Shown here in pieces: positions 52,380 through 62,013 of a stretch of DNA of 64,000 bases. Every line of letters starts with the position of its first letter. Positions within the stretch are counted from its first letter, which is position 1. The stretch comes from Chloroflexota bacterium. Lineage in GTDB: Bacteria > Chloroflexota > Anaerolineae > JAAEKA01. The stretch spans positions 41,904-105,903 of the forward strand of contig JAYELL010000013.1 in assembly GCA_034717495.1 (NCBI GenBank), given 5' to 3'. Position numbers and translations under genes: made by a program. The notes beneath the pieces are model-generated. The model saw only the letters and a list, made by a program, of their open reading frames with translations. It did no database searches and had not been told where the DNA came from.

Positions 52380-55300
52380 ATGAGCTACGATCCAGAACAA
52401 GTTTTGGTTAAGAGACGACGGCGAGATCGCCGTTGGAGACATCGCCCCAGGCCCTTTTTGCGAGCCGCCCAGGTGTTGCTCGTCCTCGCGATCGCCATTG
52501 GCCTGTCTGTTTTTCTGATAGTTGGCTCGGCAGTTGGCTCGGTAGCGGGAGTTTACGCCTTTTTTTCCCAGGATTTGCCCGATGCCAGCGCTATCGAAAC
52601 GGAGCAGGTGGAGTTTGAAACCGTGCGGATCTATGACCGTACAGGAGAGCATCTGCTTTTCGAAAGCGTCGACCCGAGACCCTTTCGGGGGGACCGGACC
52701 CATGTGCCTCTGGACGAGATATCGAGTTGGGTTATTAGCGCCACCGTCGGCCTCGAGGATCGCAGTTTCTGGCAGAATCCCGGGGTGAACATCACGGGAC
52801 TGGCGCGCGCATTTCTTTCCAACGTGCGGGGCGGCAGCGTGCAGGGTGGTAGCTCCATTACCCAGCAGTTGATAAAAAACATCATCATCGATCCGGAACT
52901 CCGTTACGTCAAGAGTTATACTCGAAAGGCCAAAGAGATTATCCTGGCCCTGGAGATCACGCGCCAATACCCCAAGGAGCAGGTTCTGGAATGGTACCTG
53001 AATTCTAACAACTACGGAAGCTTCGCCTACGGCATCGAGGCTGCCTCTCGCGTTTACTTTGACAAGTCCTCTCGCGACCTGGATCTGCCAGAGGCGGTGA
53101 TGTTGACAACGATTCCCCAGTACCCGGCCCTCAATCCCTTCTTTAATCCCCAGGATGCCTATCGCCGACAGCGAAAAGCGCTTGATGCGTTGGCAAGCGA
53201 GGCTGGGGTAATTACCCAGGAGGAAGCGGATGCTGCCAAAAAATACTTCGACGAGTACATTCTTGACGACCTGCTGGAGGCCGGCTTGATCAGCCAATTC
53301 GATCATGATAACGCTGCCAACGACAAGGATGCCAGCGATCGTGTGCTCGACGCTCTGGTGGCATATGAGTGGTTGACCCAGGAGCAGGCGGATGAGGCCA
53401 GGGAATTTGGCGGCAATCGTTGGATGTTCCTGAGTGCTCGCTCAGCGGAGCGTTTCGAAAACACCAGCGCGCCCCATTTTGCCCTGTACGTGCTGGAGGA
53501 ACTGCAGCAGCGTTTTAACTCGGTAGATGATCCCTATTTCATCTGGCGCGAGGGTGTTACTGTTTATACAACCCTGGATTTTGACCTCCAGAAAGCTGCG
53601 GAGTGTGTGGCTCGAATCCGTATTGCAGCGATCAATGGCACGCCTGTGGAGGAATACGTGCCACCTGAAGGCACTGCGCCTGATGCCTGCGATGATTTTA
53701 AGGACATCGATATTCCATCCAATGTGGAAGGAGTGGATCACAACGCACATAACGCGGCGGTCGTGGCGGTCCGTCCGCCTACCGGCGAGATTCTTGCCAT
53801 GGTTGGAAGCGTCAATTATAACGACGAGGAGATCGACGGTGAGGTAAACGTCGCGATCGCCGAGCGTCAGCCTGGCTCCAGCTTCAAACCCTTTACCTAC
53901 CTGGCGTCTTTCCTGCAGGGCTATACGCCCGCCACCCGCATCATGGATGTGAGGACGGTGTTTCCCAATCCGCCAGAACCGCCCTATGTGCCGGAGAACT
54001 ACGATCGCAAGTATCACGGACCCCAGCTGTCCCGTTATGCTCTTGCTCGTTCCTACAACATCCCTGCGGTTTGGCTGATGGACAAAGTGGGCGTGAAGAA
54101 CGTCATCGATCTGGCCCATAAACTGGGCATCAACACACTGGAGAAGGAGTACTACGGGCTAAGCCTGACCCTCGGTGGGGGTGAGGTGCGCTTGCTGGAT
54201 ATGGTCTTCGCCAACAGTGTCTATGCAAACCAGGGTGTGATGGCAGGTCAGCCGGTGCCTCTGGACCAGCAGAAGCCTGGTTTTCGTACGCTCGATCCGG
54301 TTGGCATTTTGCAGGTACGGGATAAGAATGGACAGATTCTCTACGAGTACGAATCCCCTGAGACAGAACGGGTGATCGATCCCCAGCGGGCCTTTCTGTT
54401 GCAGGACATCATGTCCGATTACAATGCTCGCAAGGCGGCTTTTGGTGAGTACGCCAGGTTCCTGGAATTGCCCGACCGGAGAATCGGGGCCAAGACTGGT
54501 TCGACTAACGGCTGGAAGGATGCCTGGACCATCGGATATGCGCCTCAACTTGCCGTGGGCGTTTGGATCGGCAACTCCGACAACGAGGCCATGGATGAGG
54601 TCCCTGGTAGCCGAGGCGCCGCCCCCATATTTCGCGGGGTCATGGAATATGCGCTCACCGGGAGGGGCGAACCTGCGGAGGAGTTCATCCGCCCGCAGGG
54701 CATTGTGGATAAATCGGTCTGTTGGGAGTCGGGTTTGTTGCCCACCACCGATTGTGCCCGCGTTGTGAACGAGAAGTTCATCGAAGGCACCGAGCCCACT
54801 CAATTCGACATTGTCTGGCGGGCGTTCGAAATCAACCGGGAAAACGACAAGCTGGCGACTGTTTATACCCCGCCCGAACTGCGCGAGCGCAGGGTCTACC
54901 AGATATATCCGCCCGAGGCTGCCGACTGGGTTGCCGATCAGGGCATTCCGCAGCCTCCGACCGAATATGATACAACGGTTGGGCAAGGCACGGTGGACCA
55001 CGAGGTCGCCATTATCGAGCCGACTCCCTTCTCCTACGTGCGGGAGCAGGTGGAGATCAAGGGCAATGCCCGGCTGGGTGATTTTCGCAACTACCGCATT
55101 GAATTCGGGGAAGGTGTCAACCCGGGAAGTTGGACTCAGATCGGGCCAGAGCATGGCAACCAGGTCGGCGAGGGCACGTTGGAATTTTGGGACACGGCGC
55201 CCTTCAACGGCCTTTACAGCCTGCGGGTTGTCACCACCCGCGGTGATGGCAGCACCAAGGAGGGCGTGGTTCAGGTGACTGTGGACAACATCTCGCCCAC

Positions 55301-55868
55301 AGTGAGCATTGAGCATCCCAGCGATGGTGACCTTTACCTGATGGAAGACGACGAGTGGGTAAGTATCACTGCCGACGCCAACGATGATTGGGCCATGGAT
55401 CGGGTGGATTTTTACCTGGATAACGAGCTGTCCACCTCCAGTATCGTGCCGCCATACAGCCGGCGTTGGGATATCACGATGCGGGATTGGACGCCCGGCA
55501 AGCCCCGGCAACCAATAACGACGACGCGAGAGCTTGCCCAACCTGATGGCACTGTCATCACCGAGACGGTCGAGCTGACAAGCCAGTTTATTCCCCAGCT
55601 GGATGAGAATGGTGCGCAAACGGGGCGTTTCTTCGAGATGTGGGAGAATGGATTCGGCATCCTGATCGACGCCAGCGATGGTTACACTGAAACCCATATC
55701 CTGCAGGTTAAGGCCTATGATAGAGCGGGCAACGAGGCTGTTAGCGAGGCAATCCGAATCTTTGTGGCCCATCAGCCTGACGAGGAACCGAGGGAGAACG
55801 GGGTAGGTTTGTTGCCCTTATTGGCGATCGTTCCTGCGCTGGCACCCCGCCGGCGCGATTGGGCCTGA
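52380..55868 (+). CDS. Class A penicillin-binding protein (PBP1a-like) with Ig-like extension
   Basis: 1162 residues. A cationic N-terminus, a TM helix at about 28-58, then a GT51 transglycosylase with GLEDRSFWQNPGVN (catalytic Glu) and GGSSITQQLIKN. The transpeptidase has SxxK at 500-503 (PGSSFKPF), SxN at 558-560 (SYN) and KTG at 705-707. After about 790 there is a long extension with Ig-like sequence (ISPTVSIEHPSDGDLYLMEDDEWVSI, about 975-1040). The last residues form a hydrophobic stretch plus Arg cluster (GLLPLLAIVPALAPRRRDWA). Polymerises and cross-links peptidoglycan; the usual length is 650-850, so the C-terminal extension is notable. In some relatives the GT51 Asn here is His. Confidence 0.92.
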   Translation: MSYDPEQVLVKRRRRDRRWRHRPRPFLRAAQVLLVLAIAIGLSVFLIVGSAVGSVAGVYAFFSQDLPDASAIETEQVEFETVRIYDRTGEHLLFESVDPRPFRGDRTHVPLDEISSWVISATVGLEDRSFWQNPGVNITGLARAFLSNVRGGSVQGGSSITQQLIKNIIIDPELRYVKSYTRKAKEIILALEITRQYPKEQVLEWYLNSNNYGSFAYGIEAASRVYFDKSSRDLDLPEAVMLTTIPQYPALNPFFNPQDAYRRQRKALDALASEAGVITQEEADAAKKYFDEYILDDLLEAGLISQFDHDNAANDKDASDRVLDALVAYEWLTQEQADEAREFGGNRWMFLSARSAERFENTSAPHFALYVLEELQQRFNSVDDPYFIWREGVTVYTTLDFDLQKAAECVARIRIAAINGTPVEEYVPPEGTAPDACDDFKDIDIPSNVEGVDHNAHNAAVVAVRPPTGEILAMVGSVNYNDEEIDGEVNVAIAERQPGSSFKPFTYLASFLQGYTPATRIMDVRTVFPNPPEPPYVPENYDRKYHGPQLSRYALARSYNIPAVWLMDKVGVKNVIDLAHKLGINTLEKEYYGLSLTLGGGEVRLLDMVFANSVYANQGVMAGQPVPLDQQKPGFRTLDPVGILQVRDKNGQILYEYESPETERVIDPQRAFLLQDIMSDYNARKAAFGEYARFLELPDRRIGAKTGSTNGWKDAWTIGYAPQLAVGVWIGNSDNEAMDEVPGSRGAAPIFRGVMEYALTGRGEPAEEFIRPQGIVDKSVCWESGLLPTTDCARVVNEKFIEGTEPTQFDIVWRAFEINRENDKLATVYTPPELRERRVYQIYPPEAADWVADQGIPQPPTEYDTTVGQGTVDHEVAIIEPTPFSYVREQVEIKGNARLGDFRNYRIEFGEGVNPGSWTQIGPEHGNQVGEGTLEFWDTAPFNGLYSLRVVTTRGDGSTKEGVVQVTVDNISPTVSIEHPSDGDLYLMEDDEWVSITADANDDWAMDRVDFYLDNELSTSSIVPPYSRRWDITMRDWTPGKPRQPITTTRELAQPDGTVITETVELTSQFIPQLDENGAQTGRFFEMWENGFGILIDASDGYTETHILQVKAYDRAGNEAVSEAIRIFVAHQPDEEPRENGVGLLPLLAIVPALAPRRRDWA

Positions 55869-55992
55869 CACATTTCATTGCATAAAACGCCAAGCTGTGC
55901 ATACTTGATAGTCGATGATGTAGATCGCAGCGATTCCCGTAAGGGAGGATAGTCCGAAGCCAGCCAAATAGACCACTTTTGAGGAGCTAGGC

Positions 55993-56844
55993 ATGACCGC
56001 AAATTCAATGTCCCCCAACAATGTTCTCGTTGCGCTCAGCCGCATGGAACCTGACTTGCCCGACCTGTTGAGCCTGGAGGATTGGCAGGCTGACGGTGAC
56101 ACCTTTAGCGCACAGCTGGAGATGCTCCGGCAAAGTACCGATCCTGATGAACAACTTGCCATATCGCAGTCCCTTATCGACTTGTTGACCGATTATCCAG
56201 TGGTTAACGACCGTTTGCAGACGGAGCTACACGCTCAGGCGATGTTCGAGAGAATGCTCACCACTCGCATGAGCGCACTGGCCGAAACCATGGGTATCGA
56301 GAGCGATGCCGTGGAACCATCGATAACTGCCGCGATGCGAGCGGTGCACGCCGACGTTGTGGAACCCTCTCGATCGACTGACCCCTCGCGATTGATCACG
56401 ATCAAGGCTGGTGGCCGCGATGGTGGCGAGGTAATCAAGCTTAGCAACCTAACCCTCGATTTGGCGACCATGGCCAGCCTGCTTGCTAACACCACCCTGA
56501 TCGGCGCCAGTTTATTACACCAGACAAATCCCATCCTCATTGCCGCCAGTATCCTTTCTCTGATCGTGAGTTTTCGCGAAGGACTCTCCGTTGAACTCAG
56601 CGAGCAGGATGCCACTGTGTTCTGGGGTTTGGTAAAGGCATGCGACTGGGATCAGATTGCCGATGAAGCTGCCATCATCAGCTGGACCAATTACGAACGG
56701 GAGCGGGTTGGCATGCCGCCGCTGCACGACTATTACGTGAAGCGGACACTGGAAAAGCTGGAAGACCTCAAATGTATCCGCCCGGTGAAAGGGCGTCCCG
56801 ACACCTGGCGTCTGGTCGATCGTTACGTTATCAGGATCAGATAG
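55993..56844 (+). CDS. Hypothetical protein with two membrane segments and a winged-helix-like C-terminus
   Basis: 283 residues, not recognised. The N-terminal 150 residues are helical and acidic. A Leu/Ile/Ala-rich stretch at about 155-195 (LANTTLIGASLLHQ...ILIAASILSLIVSF) can form two membrane helices. The rest (about 200-283), FWGLVKACDWDQIADEAAIIS... KRTLEKLEDLKCIRP... WRLVDRYVIRIR, has the helix-strand order of a winged helix. GAGGAG precedes ATG. It is alone between the PBP and a ParB-like gene. Confidence 0.65.
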   Translation: MTANSMSPNNVLVALSRMEPDLPDLLSLEDWQADGDTFSAQLEMLRQSTDPDEQLAISQSLIDLLTDYPVVNDRLQTELHAQAMFERMLTTRMSALAETMGIESDAVEPSITAAMRAVHADVVEPSRSTDPSRLITIKAGGRDGGEVIKLSNLTLDLATMASLLANTTLIGASLLHQTNPILIAASILSLIVSFREGLSVELSEQDATVFWGLVKACDWDQIADEAAIISWTNYERERVGMPPLHDYYVKRTLEKLEDLKCIRPVKGRPDTWRLVDRYVIRIR

Positions 56845-56952
56845 CAACGCCTCACTGTTCCTCGGAAACCACATCGCTATAGACGCCCCTCCGGTTCTGG
56901 CAGGATTCAGCTGTCGAGTGCCCTATGTTTGTTTCAGGCCGCATGTTAACGT

Positions 56953-56982
56953 TTGGCTTTACGTTTCCACCTGTGCTAGACT
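56953..56982 (+). promoter_or_regulatory. Promoter with very short leader before ParB-like gene
   Basis: TTGGCT (56953-56958) and TAGACT (56977-56982) with an 18-bp spacer. ATG 56989 follows six bases after the -10, and no ribosome site is present. The geometry again suggests a leaderless mRNA. Confidence 0.45.
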
Positions 56983-56988
56983 GTTTGT

Positions 56989-57978
56989 ATGACTGAACCA
57001 GATCCATCCAAGTCACTCGAAGCAGCTTCTCAATATCAGAAGGCCCGGCGGCGAGCCCTGTTTGGCGAGATGTTGGGCGTCGTACGTGGCCGTTCCCCCG
57101 AGCTGCTCTCCTTTGATGCTGTGCAATCCGCGTTGGGGGCCTGGCAGTTCGTGGAGGGTCGCGAGCCCGAAGCTATCCCCCTGGACAAGATCGTTGGAAG
57201 TGTTGGCCGGTACCGCGATTTTACGCGTGAATTCCTGCCCAGAGACACCGTCAGTGAGCACCGCTGGCGCACGGTTGCTGCCCTCGTGGATAGCATGGAG
57301 GGATTGCCGCCCATCGAGGTGTATCAGGTTGGTGACATCTACTTTGTACGCGATGGCCACCACCGCGTATCCGTCGCCCGGGCCAACGATTTCGAGGACA
57401 TCCACGCCTACGTGACCCGGGTCGACACGGCGGTATCCATCGACGCCGAGACCACGGCCGAAGACCTGGCTTTGAAGGCAGCCCAGGCCGATTTCCTGCG
57501 TGCCAGCCGTGTTGAACAGGTCCGTCCTGACGCCGATTTGGATGTCACCGACGTGGGCAGCTATTACGAGTTGATGCAGCATATCGACGTCCATCGCTAC
57601 TATATGGGCCTGGAGAAAAACCGCAATATTCCCTGGGGAGAAGCTGTGGCGAGCTGGTACGATTTGGTCTACCTGCCAGTGGCTGCCGCTATCTGGGCTT
57701 CCGATATTCTCGATCGTTTTCCCGATCGTACGGCGACCGATCTTTACCTCTGGGTTTGTCAGCACCGGGAGGAATTGGTCGAAGGGGGAAGCGTCCAGCC
57801 ATCTCCCGTCGAAGCTGTCACCAGTTTGGGACAGCAGAGTGGAGAAAAGCCCAAAACGGGGGTTGTCAATACTGTCAAACGGGCCCTTGGCGCAAAAGCG
57901 AAGACCACTGATCTGGCTGCCGAAGCAACCAAGGTGAAACAGCGCGGAACGCGGGAGGACAAGCCTCCTGCAGATTAA
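56989..57978 (+). CDS. ParB/Srx-fold domain protein
   Basis: 329 residues. The segment LPPIEVYQVGDIYFVRDGHHRVSVARAN matches the ParB N-terminal (ParB/sulfiredoxin fold) motif, in which DGHHR is the CTP/phosphate loop. No DNA-binding HTH or ParA partner is visible. The central part (about 190-270) is Trp/Tyr-rich and the C-terminal 60 residues are Lys/Thr-rich and probably disordered. A chromosomal partition role is unlikely without parA; regulator or nucleotide-binding protein possible. Confidence 0.75.
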   Translation: MTEPDPSKSLEAASQYQKARRRALFGEMLGVVRGRSPELLSFDAVQSALGAWQFVEGREPEAIPLDKIVGSVGRYRDFTREFLPRDTVSEHRWRTVAALVDSMEGLPPIEVYQVGDIYFVRDGHHRVSVARANDFEDIHAYVTRVDTAVSIDAETTAEDLALKAAQADFLRASRVEQVRPDADLDVTDVGSYYELMQHIDVHRYYMGLEKNRNIPWGEAVASWYDLVYLPVAAAIWASDILDRFPDRTATDLYLWVCQHREELVEGGSVQPSPVEAVTSLGQQSGEKPKTGVVNTVKRALGAKAKTTDLAAEATKVKQRGTREDKPPAD

Positions 57979-58012
57979 GCGAAAGATCGCCGGAAGAGGG
58001 AGAAAAGACACC

Positions 58013-59788
58013 ATGCTCAGAACCAAGATCGTCTGCACCATCGGTCCTGCGACCGACGATCCCGAGGTGTTGAGAGCATTGACAGAGGCGGGTATGAACG
58101 TGGCTCGTTTCAATATGTCGCATGGCTCACAGGAATACCATGGCGCGAACATCACCAATATCCGCGAGATATCTTTGGGCATCAAAAAGGCTGTCGGGGT
58201 TTTGGTGGACCTACAGGGGCCGAAGCTCCGGGTCGGTACCATGCCGGAAGAGGGAATCCTTCTGGAAAAGAACCAGAAGATCGTTCTCAGCACCGATGAT
58301 ATCGAGGCCACGCGGGAACGGGTTCCTGTGCAGTTTGAAGGACTCGCTGAAGAGGTCACGTCGGGAAACCATATCCTGATCGATGACGGCCTGCTCGAAC
58401 TGGTGGTGGAATCCAGCAACGGCAAAAACGAAGTTGTCTGCCGGGTTGAGACTGGCGGCGTTCTCAGGTCGAACAAGGGGATGAACCTGCCACGTGCCGA
58501 TCTGGCGATTCCCTGCATTACGGCGAAAGACCGGGAAGATCTACGATTTGCATTGCAGCGTCAGGCAGACTGGATCGCTCTTTCCTTTGTTCGCCGGGCT
58601 GAAGATGTTTTGGAACTAAAGGAGCTAATCCGGGATACCTCTCCCTTCGGTCGCATGACTCCGGTGATTGCCAAGATCGAGAAGCCTGAAGCCGTGGATA
58701 ACATCGACAGCATCATTGAAGCAGCTGATGGTATCATGGTCGCGCGCGGGGATCTTGGCATCGAGACCTCGCCTGAATCGGTACCCATGATGCAGAAGAT
58801 GATCATTCGTAAGTGCCTCGAGGCGGGCAAGACCGTCATTACAGCTACCCAGATGTTGGACTCGATGATTCGCAATCCGCGTCCAACCCGGGCCGAGGCC
58901 AGCGATGTCGCCAATGCGATCCTGGATGGCACAGACGCGATCATGCTTTCAGGTGAGACTGCTGTGGGAAAATACCCGGTGAAATCGGTGCAGACCATGG
59001 TTCGCATTGCCCGGGAGGTGGAGAAGAACGCTCCCTACACCTATGAGCCCCACGTCGAGCCGGCAGAGACGATCACCGAAGCGGTCTGCATGGCAGCTGC
59101 CGACATAGCGGAGTCGCTGTGCGCCGCGGCCATTATCGTGCCGACGGTAGGGGGTACCACTGCACGAACGCTGGCCGCTTTTCGACCCAGCCGGCCCATC
59201 ATCGCTGTCACCATGAAACCAACCACCTTGCTTCGCCTGACCCTGGTGTGGGGCGTGCATCCATTGCTCAGCCCCCGAACCCACTCGACCAATCAGGTGG
59301 TCATCGGTTCTGTCACTCGCGCTCTTGAGGTTGGCATGATTCAGGAAGGGGATACTGTGGTGGTAACTGCCGGCGCCGTGGGAACAGCTCCCGGTGTTAC
59401 CGATCTGATCAAGGTGCACACCGTGGCTCGCACGCTGGCCAGGGGGCTCGGTGTCGGCTCAGAGATAGCCACGGGTCAGGTGCGACGGTTGCAATCTCCC
59501 TTGGCCGGTGATGTCGAATTGACCGACGACGAGATCGCTGTCACCGACTCAACGGACCGCAGCTTCATCAATGCCCTTTCACAAGCCGCCGGTTTGATTA
59601 CCTCCACGGGAGGGGTTGACAACAGTCATTGCGCATTGTTGGCCTCGGAGCTGGGCCTGCCCGCGATTCTGGGCATTGGCGAGGACATTGATGCCCTGGA
59701 GGAGGGCCAATGGATCAAGATGGATGCTGAAAAGGGGGTTGTGACTGAACTCTATCCGGACCGCGAGGCAAACGTTGTGCGGCAATGA
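58013..59788 (+). CDS. pyk: Pyruvate kinase with C-terminal PEP-utiliser domain
   Basis: 591 residues. TKIVCTIGPATDDPEVLRAL, NMSHGSQEYH, catalytic MVARGDLGIE and TATQMLDSMIRNPRPTRAEASDVANAILDGTDAIMLS identify Pyk. After the standard C domain (to about 475) lies an extra PEP-utiliser mobile domain (about 480-585) with TSTGGVDNSHCALLASELGLPAIL; the phospho-His position is present in SHCA. Such extended Pyk occurs in Gram-positive and thermophilic bacteria. Converts PEP and ADP to pyruvate and ATP. Convergent with rplL across a terminator. Confidence 0.95.
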   Translation: MLRTKIVCTIGPATDDPEVLRALTEAGMNVARFNMSHGSQEYHGANITNIREISLGIKKAVGVLVDLQGPKLRVGTMPEEGILLEKNQKIVLSTDDIEATRERVPVQFEGLAEEVTSGNHILIDDGLLELVVESSNGKNEVVCRVETGGVLRSNKGMNLPRADLAIPCITAKDREDLRFALQRQADWIALSFVRRAEDVLELKELIRDTSPFGRMTPVIAKIEKPEAVDNIDSIIEAADGIMVARGDLGIETSPESVPMMQKMIIRKCLEAGKTVITATQMLDSMIRNPRPTRAEASDVANAILDGTDAIMLSGETAVGKYPVKSVQTMVRIAREVEKNAPYTYEPHVEPAETITEAVCMAAADIAESLCAAAIIVPTVGGTTARTLAAFRPSRPIIAVTMKPTTLLRLTLVWGVHPLLSPRTHSTNQVVIGSVTRALEVGMIQEGDTVVVTAGAVGTAPGVTDLIKVHTVARTLARGLGVGSEIATGQVRRLQSPLAGDVELTDDEIAVTDSTDRSFINALSQAAGLITSTGGVDNSHCALLASELGLPAILGIGEDIDALEEGQWIKMDAEKGVVTELYPDREANVVRQ

Positions 59789-59813
59789 TGGTCGATCGAT
59801 ATGTCCATGAAAA

Positions 59814-59848
59814 CCAGGAGCCTCCGCCAGATCGGCGGAGGCTCCTGG
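59814..59848 (-). terminator. Terminator of the rplKAJL transcript
   Basis: A perfect 15-bp stem (CCAGGAGCCTCCGCC, 59814-59828, and its complement 59834-59848) with a 5-nt loop, followed on the minus strand by TTTTC. It lies 28 nt after the rplL stop and 26 nt after pyk on the other strand, where a T-run is lacking. Confidence 0.85.
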
Positions 59849-59875
59849 AATCTATGCTGTCTGTGAGATTGTTTT

Positions 59876-60262
59876 TTACTTGATCTCGACGGTAGCGCCC
59901 GCAGCCTCGAGAGCAGTCTTGTACTCCTCAGCTGATTCCTTGGAGATGCCCTCAACTACGGTGGTGGGAGCATCCTCGACCAAAGCCTTGGCTTCCTTGA
60001 GACCCAAGCTCGTCACCTTGCGAACTTCCTTGATGACGTTGATCTTCTTGGCACCCACATCCTTGAGGACGACGTCGAACTCGGTCTGTTCTTCGACTTC
60101 CTCCTCGCCGCCGGCAGCACCGGCCACAGGGCCAGCCATGGCCATCATGGGAGCAGCAGCGGAAACACCCCATTCGTCCTGGAGTTGCTTGGCCAACTCG
60201 GCAGCCTCGAGCAGTGTCAGGGAATTCAGTAGTTCTTTGACTTGTTCGATCTTATCAGACAT
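59876..60262 (-). CDS. rplL: 50S ribosomal protein L7/L12
   Basis: 128 residues. [27 protein letters not shown] is the dimerisation domain, then an Ala/Gly hinge ([12 protein letters not shown]) and the C-terminal [21 protein letters not shown]...[16 protein letters not shown] factor-binding domain. Stalk protein, binds L10. Last gene of the operon; AGGTT-type ribosome site GGAGG lies upstream. Confidence 0.98.
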   Translation of the reverse strand: MSDKIEQVKELLNSLTLLEAAELAKQLQDEWGVSAAAPMMAMAGPVAGAAGGEEEVEEQTEFDVVLKDVGAKKINVIKEVRKVTSLGLKEAKALVEDAPTTVVEGISKESAEEYKTALEAAGATVEIK

Positions 60263-60362
60263 TTAGCTAACCTCCAATTTGGTTGTAGAAAAATATTTCC
60301 AGTGTTGTTTGCCCATCCTTTTGGACGGGATAGCGCCAATAGTGACGCTGCGATCGGGTTTT

Positions 60363-60923
60363 CTAGGCGCTTGCGCCCTTTTCGGAATAGGCCTGTATCG
60401 TCAGCGCCAGTTCTCGCAGAGCGGCCTCCAGCGTGCGGTAGAGTTCATTGGCTGGCGCCTCAATGGTCCGCGCCAACTCGCTCGCCGGGCTCTGAATAGA
60501 GCCAAGCAATTGCGCCCTTACCTCGATTCGGGTAGGCAGATCGCGCAGACTCATGGCGCCCTCTGCATCAAGGACCTGGCCTTCCAAAATGGCGGCCTTG
60601 ATCTCAAGCACATTCGAGGCTTTAGCGGCAGCAAACAGAACTTTGGCTGCCGTGGCGATGTCGTCAGGCATGTAGGCGATGGCCGTTGGAGTAGTCAGAT
60701 GCTCCTCTGGCACGGGCATGCCAGTACGTTCCAGCGCCATCTTGATCAGCGTGTTTTTGACGACCTGAACCTGAGCATCTCGCTCACGCATTTCCTTGCG
60801 CAAGTCCTGAATTTCCTGAACGCTCATGCCCCGGTAGTCGGTCAGCACGATGGCCTGGCTATTGTTCAGTAGCTCGACGTATTGCTCTACGAGTTGTTCC
60901 TTCTTTTCTCTCGATATTGCCAA
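60363..60923 (-). CDS. rplJ: 50S ribosomal protein L10
   Basis: 186 residues. AISREKKEQLVEQYVELLNNSQAIVLTDYRGMSVQEIQDLRKEMR is the rRNA-binding N-terminus; VKNTLIKMALE and the C-terminal helix that holds L7/L12 dimers follow. AGGAGG is the ribosome site. L10 (with L12) represses its own operon by binding the leader, for which a structured region lies upstream. Confidence 0.97.
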   Translation of the reverse strand: MAISREKKEQLVEQYVELLNNSQAIVLTDYRGMSVQEIQDLRKEMRERDAQVQVVKNTLIKMALERTGMPVPEEHLTTPTAIAYMPDDIATAAKVLFAAAKASNVLEIKAAILEGQVLDAEGAMSLRDLPTRIEVRAQLLGSIQSPASELARTIEAPANELYRTLEAALRELALTIQAYSEKGASA

Positions 60924-60954
60924 GTGCTTTACCTCCTGTTAGGATGTTAGTACT

Positions 60955-61140
60955 AATGACAGCAAAAAGCCCTCACGCCGGCCGACGCGAGGGCTCACAG
61001 ACCAGGTTGACCTGGGCCATATCAAGGGGATAGATAGCCCGCGATCTCAGGTTCTGGATTCGTTCGCTTCGGCAGGCGGTTGATTAAGCCACGTTACATG
61101 GCACCTGCTGTCTTCAGCAACGGAAACGGATTGGTTGTTA
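60955..61140 (-). promoter_or_regulatory. Ribosomal protein L10 leader with attenuator hairpin
   Basis: In minus orientation GCAGGTGCC...CGCCTGC pairing is followed by an intrinsic-terminator-like hairpin AGCCCTC...GAGGGCT (60968-60995) and TTTTT (60964-60967 region). It fits an L10-leader that switches between terminator and read-through before rplJ. The exact limits are approximate. Confidence 0.6.
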
Positions 61141-61187
61141 ACTACTGTCCGGTGGAAAAACTCACCGGCAGGTGTTCTCTGTTGGTC

Positions 61188-61901
61188 TTAGGCTGTGCGC
61201 AGGGCACTTGCCAGGTTTGCGTCAACCTTCACGCCAGGCCCCATGGTTGGTGCCAGGGTGACACGACGAATATAGGTGCCCTTGGCGCCCGAAGGTCTGG
61301 CCCGGTCGACTGCTTCCATGATTGCGGTGAAATTCGCCATCAACTGCTCTTCGGTAAAGCTGGCCTTGCCGATCTGGGCATGCAGGTTAGAGGTCTTGTC
61401 GACCCTGAACTCAACACGACCCTGGCGGGCCTCAGTGATAGCCTGGGCAAGATCGTCCTCGTTGACGATGGTACCAGCCTTGGGACTGGGCATCAGGCCG
61501 CGGGGACCAAGGACCCGGCCAAGACGTCCCACCTTGCGCATCATGGATGGCGTGGCAATCGCCATGTCGAAATCCAACCAGCCGCCCTGTATCTTTTGTA
61601 CAATCTCGTCACTACCTACGAAGTCGGCACCGGCTTCCTCGGCCGCCCTGGCAGCATCGCCTTCGGCAAAGACCAGAATGCGAACTTCCTTACCTGTGCC
61701 AGCGGGAAGCAGTACCACGCCACGCACCTGCTGGTCGGCATGTCGGGGATCGACACCCATGCGCAGATGGGCCTCTATGGTCGCATCGAATTTGGCGTAG
61801 GAGACTTCCCGGATCAGCTTGATGGCCTCTTCCGGGGGATAAAATGTGTCGTTATCTACCAATTTGCTGGCGTCCCGGTATTTTTTGCCGCGTTTTGCCA
61901 T
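61188..61901 (-). CDS. rplA: 50S ribosomal protein L1
   Basis: 237 residues from ATG 61901 (AGGAG upstream); an upstream ATG at 61940 would add 13 non-conserved residues. [67 protein letters not shown] and [16 protein letters not shown] are family signatures. Binds 23S rRNA at the L1 stalk. A small stem GGAAGTG/CACTTCC (61925-61944) just upstream could be an L1 site. Confidence 0.98.
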   Translation of the reverse strand: MAKRGKKYRDASKLVDNDTFYPPEEAIKLIREVSYAKFDATIEAHLRMGVDPRHADQQVRGVVLLPAGTGKEVRILVFAEGDAARAAEEAGADFVGSDEIVQKIQGGWLDFDMAIATPSMMRKVGRLGRVLGPRGLMPSPKAGTIVNEDDLAQAITEARQGRVEFRVDKTSNLHAQIGKASFTEEQLMANFTAIMEAVDRARPSGAKGTYIRRVTLAPTMGPGVKVDANLASALRTA

Positions 61902-62013
61902 TGTATACTCCTGGTGGTGCAAACGGAAGTGGCTGTGCACTTCCTCCCACGGGTGTTGAATCTTTGTTAACTAAATGGACAGATGGATGCTCATAATGGT
62001 GAGCAGGTTTTAT

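Noticed and set aside
51258..53306. 682-codon open frame on the minus strand
   Set aside because: It lies opposite ubiX, the methyltransferase and the PBP gene, all with clear motifs. It has no recognisable domain and reflects GC-rich third positions.
54159..55772. 537-codon open frame on the minus strand
   Set aside because: Opposite the transpeptidase part of the PBP; no motif or ribosome site.
61080..61970. 296-codon plus-strand frame opposite rplA
   Set aside because: rplA on the minus strand is unmistakable; the plus frame includes rplA's complement only.
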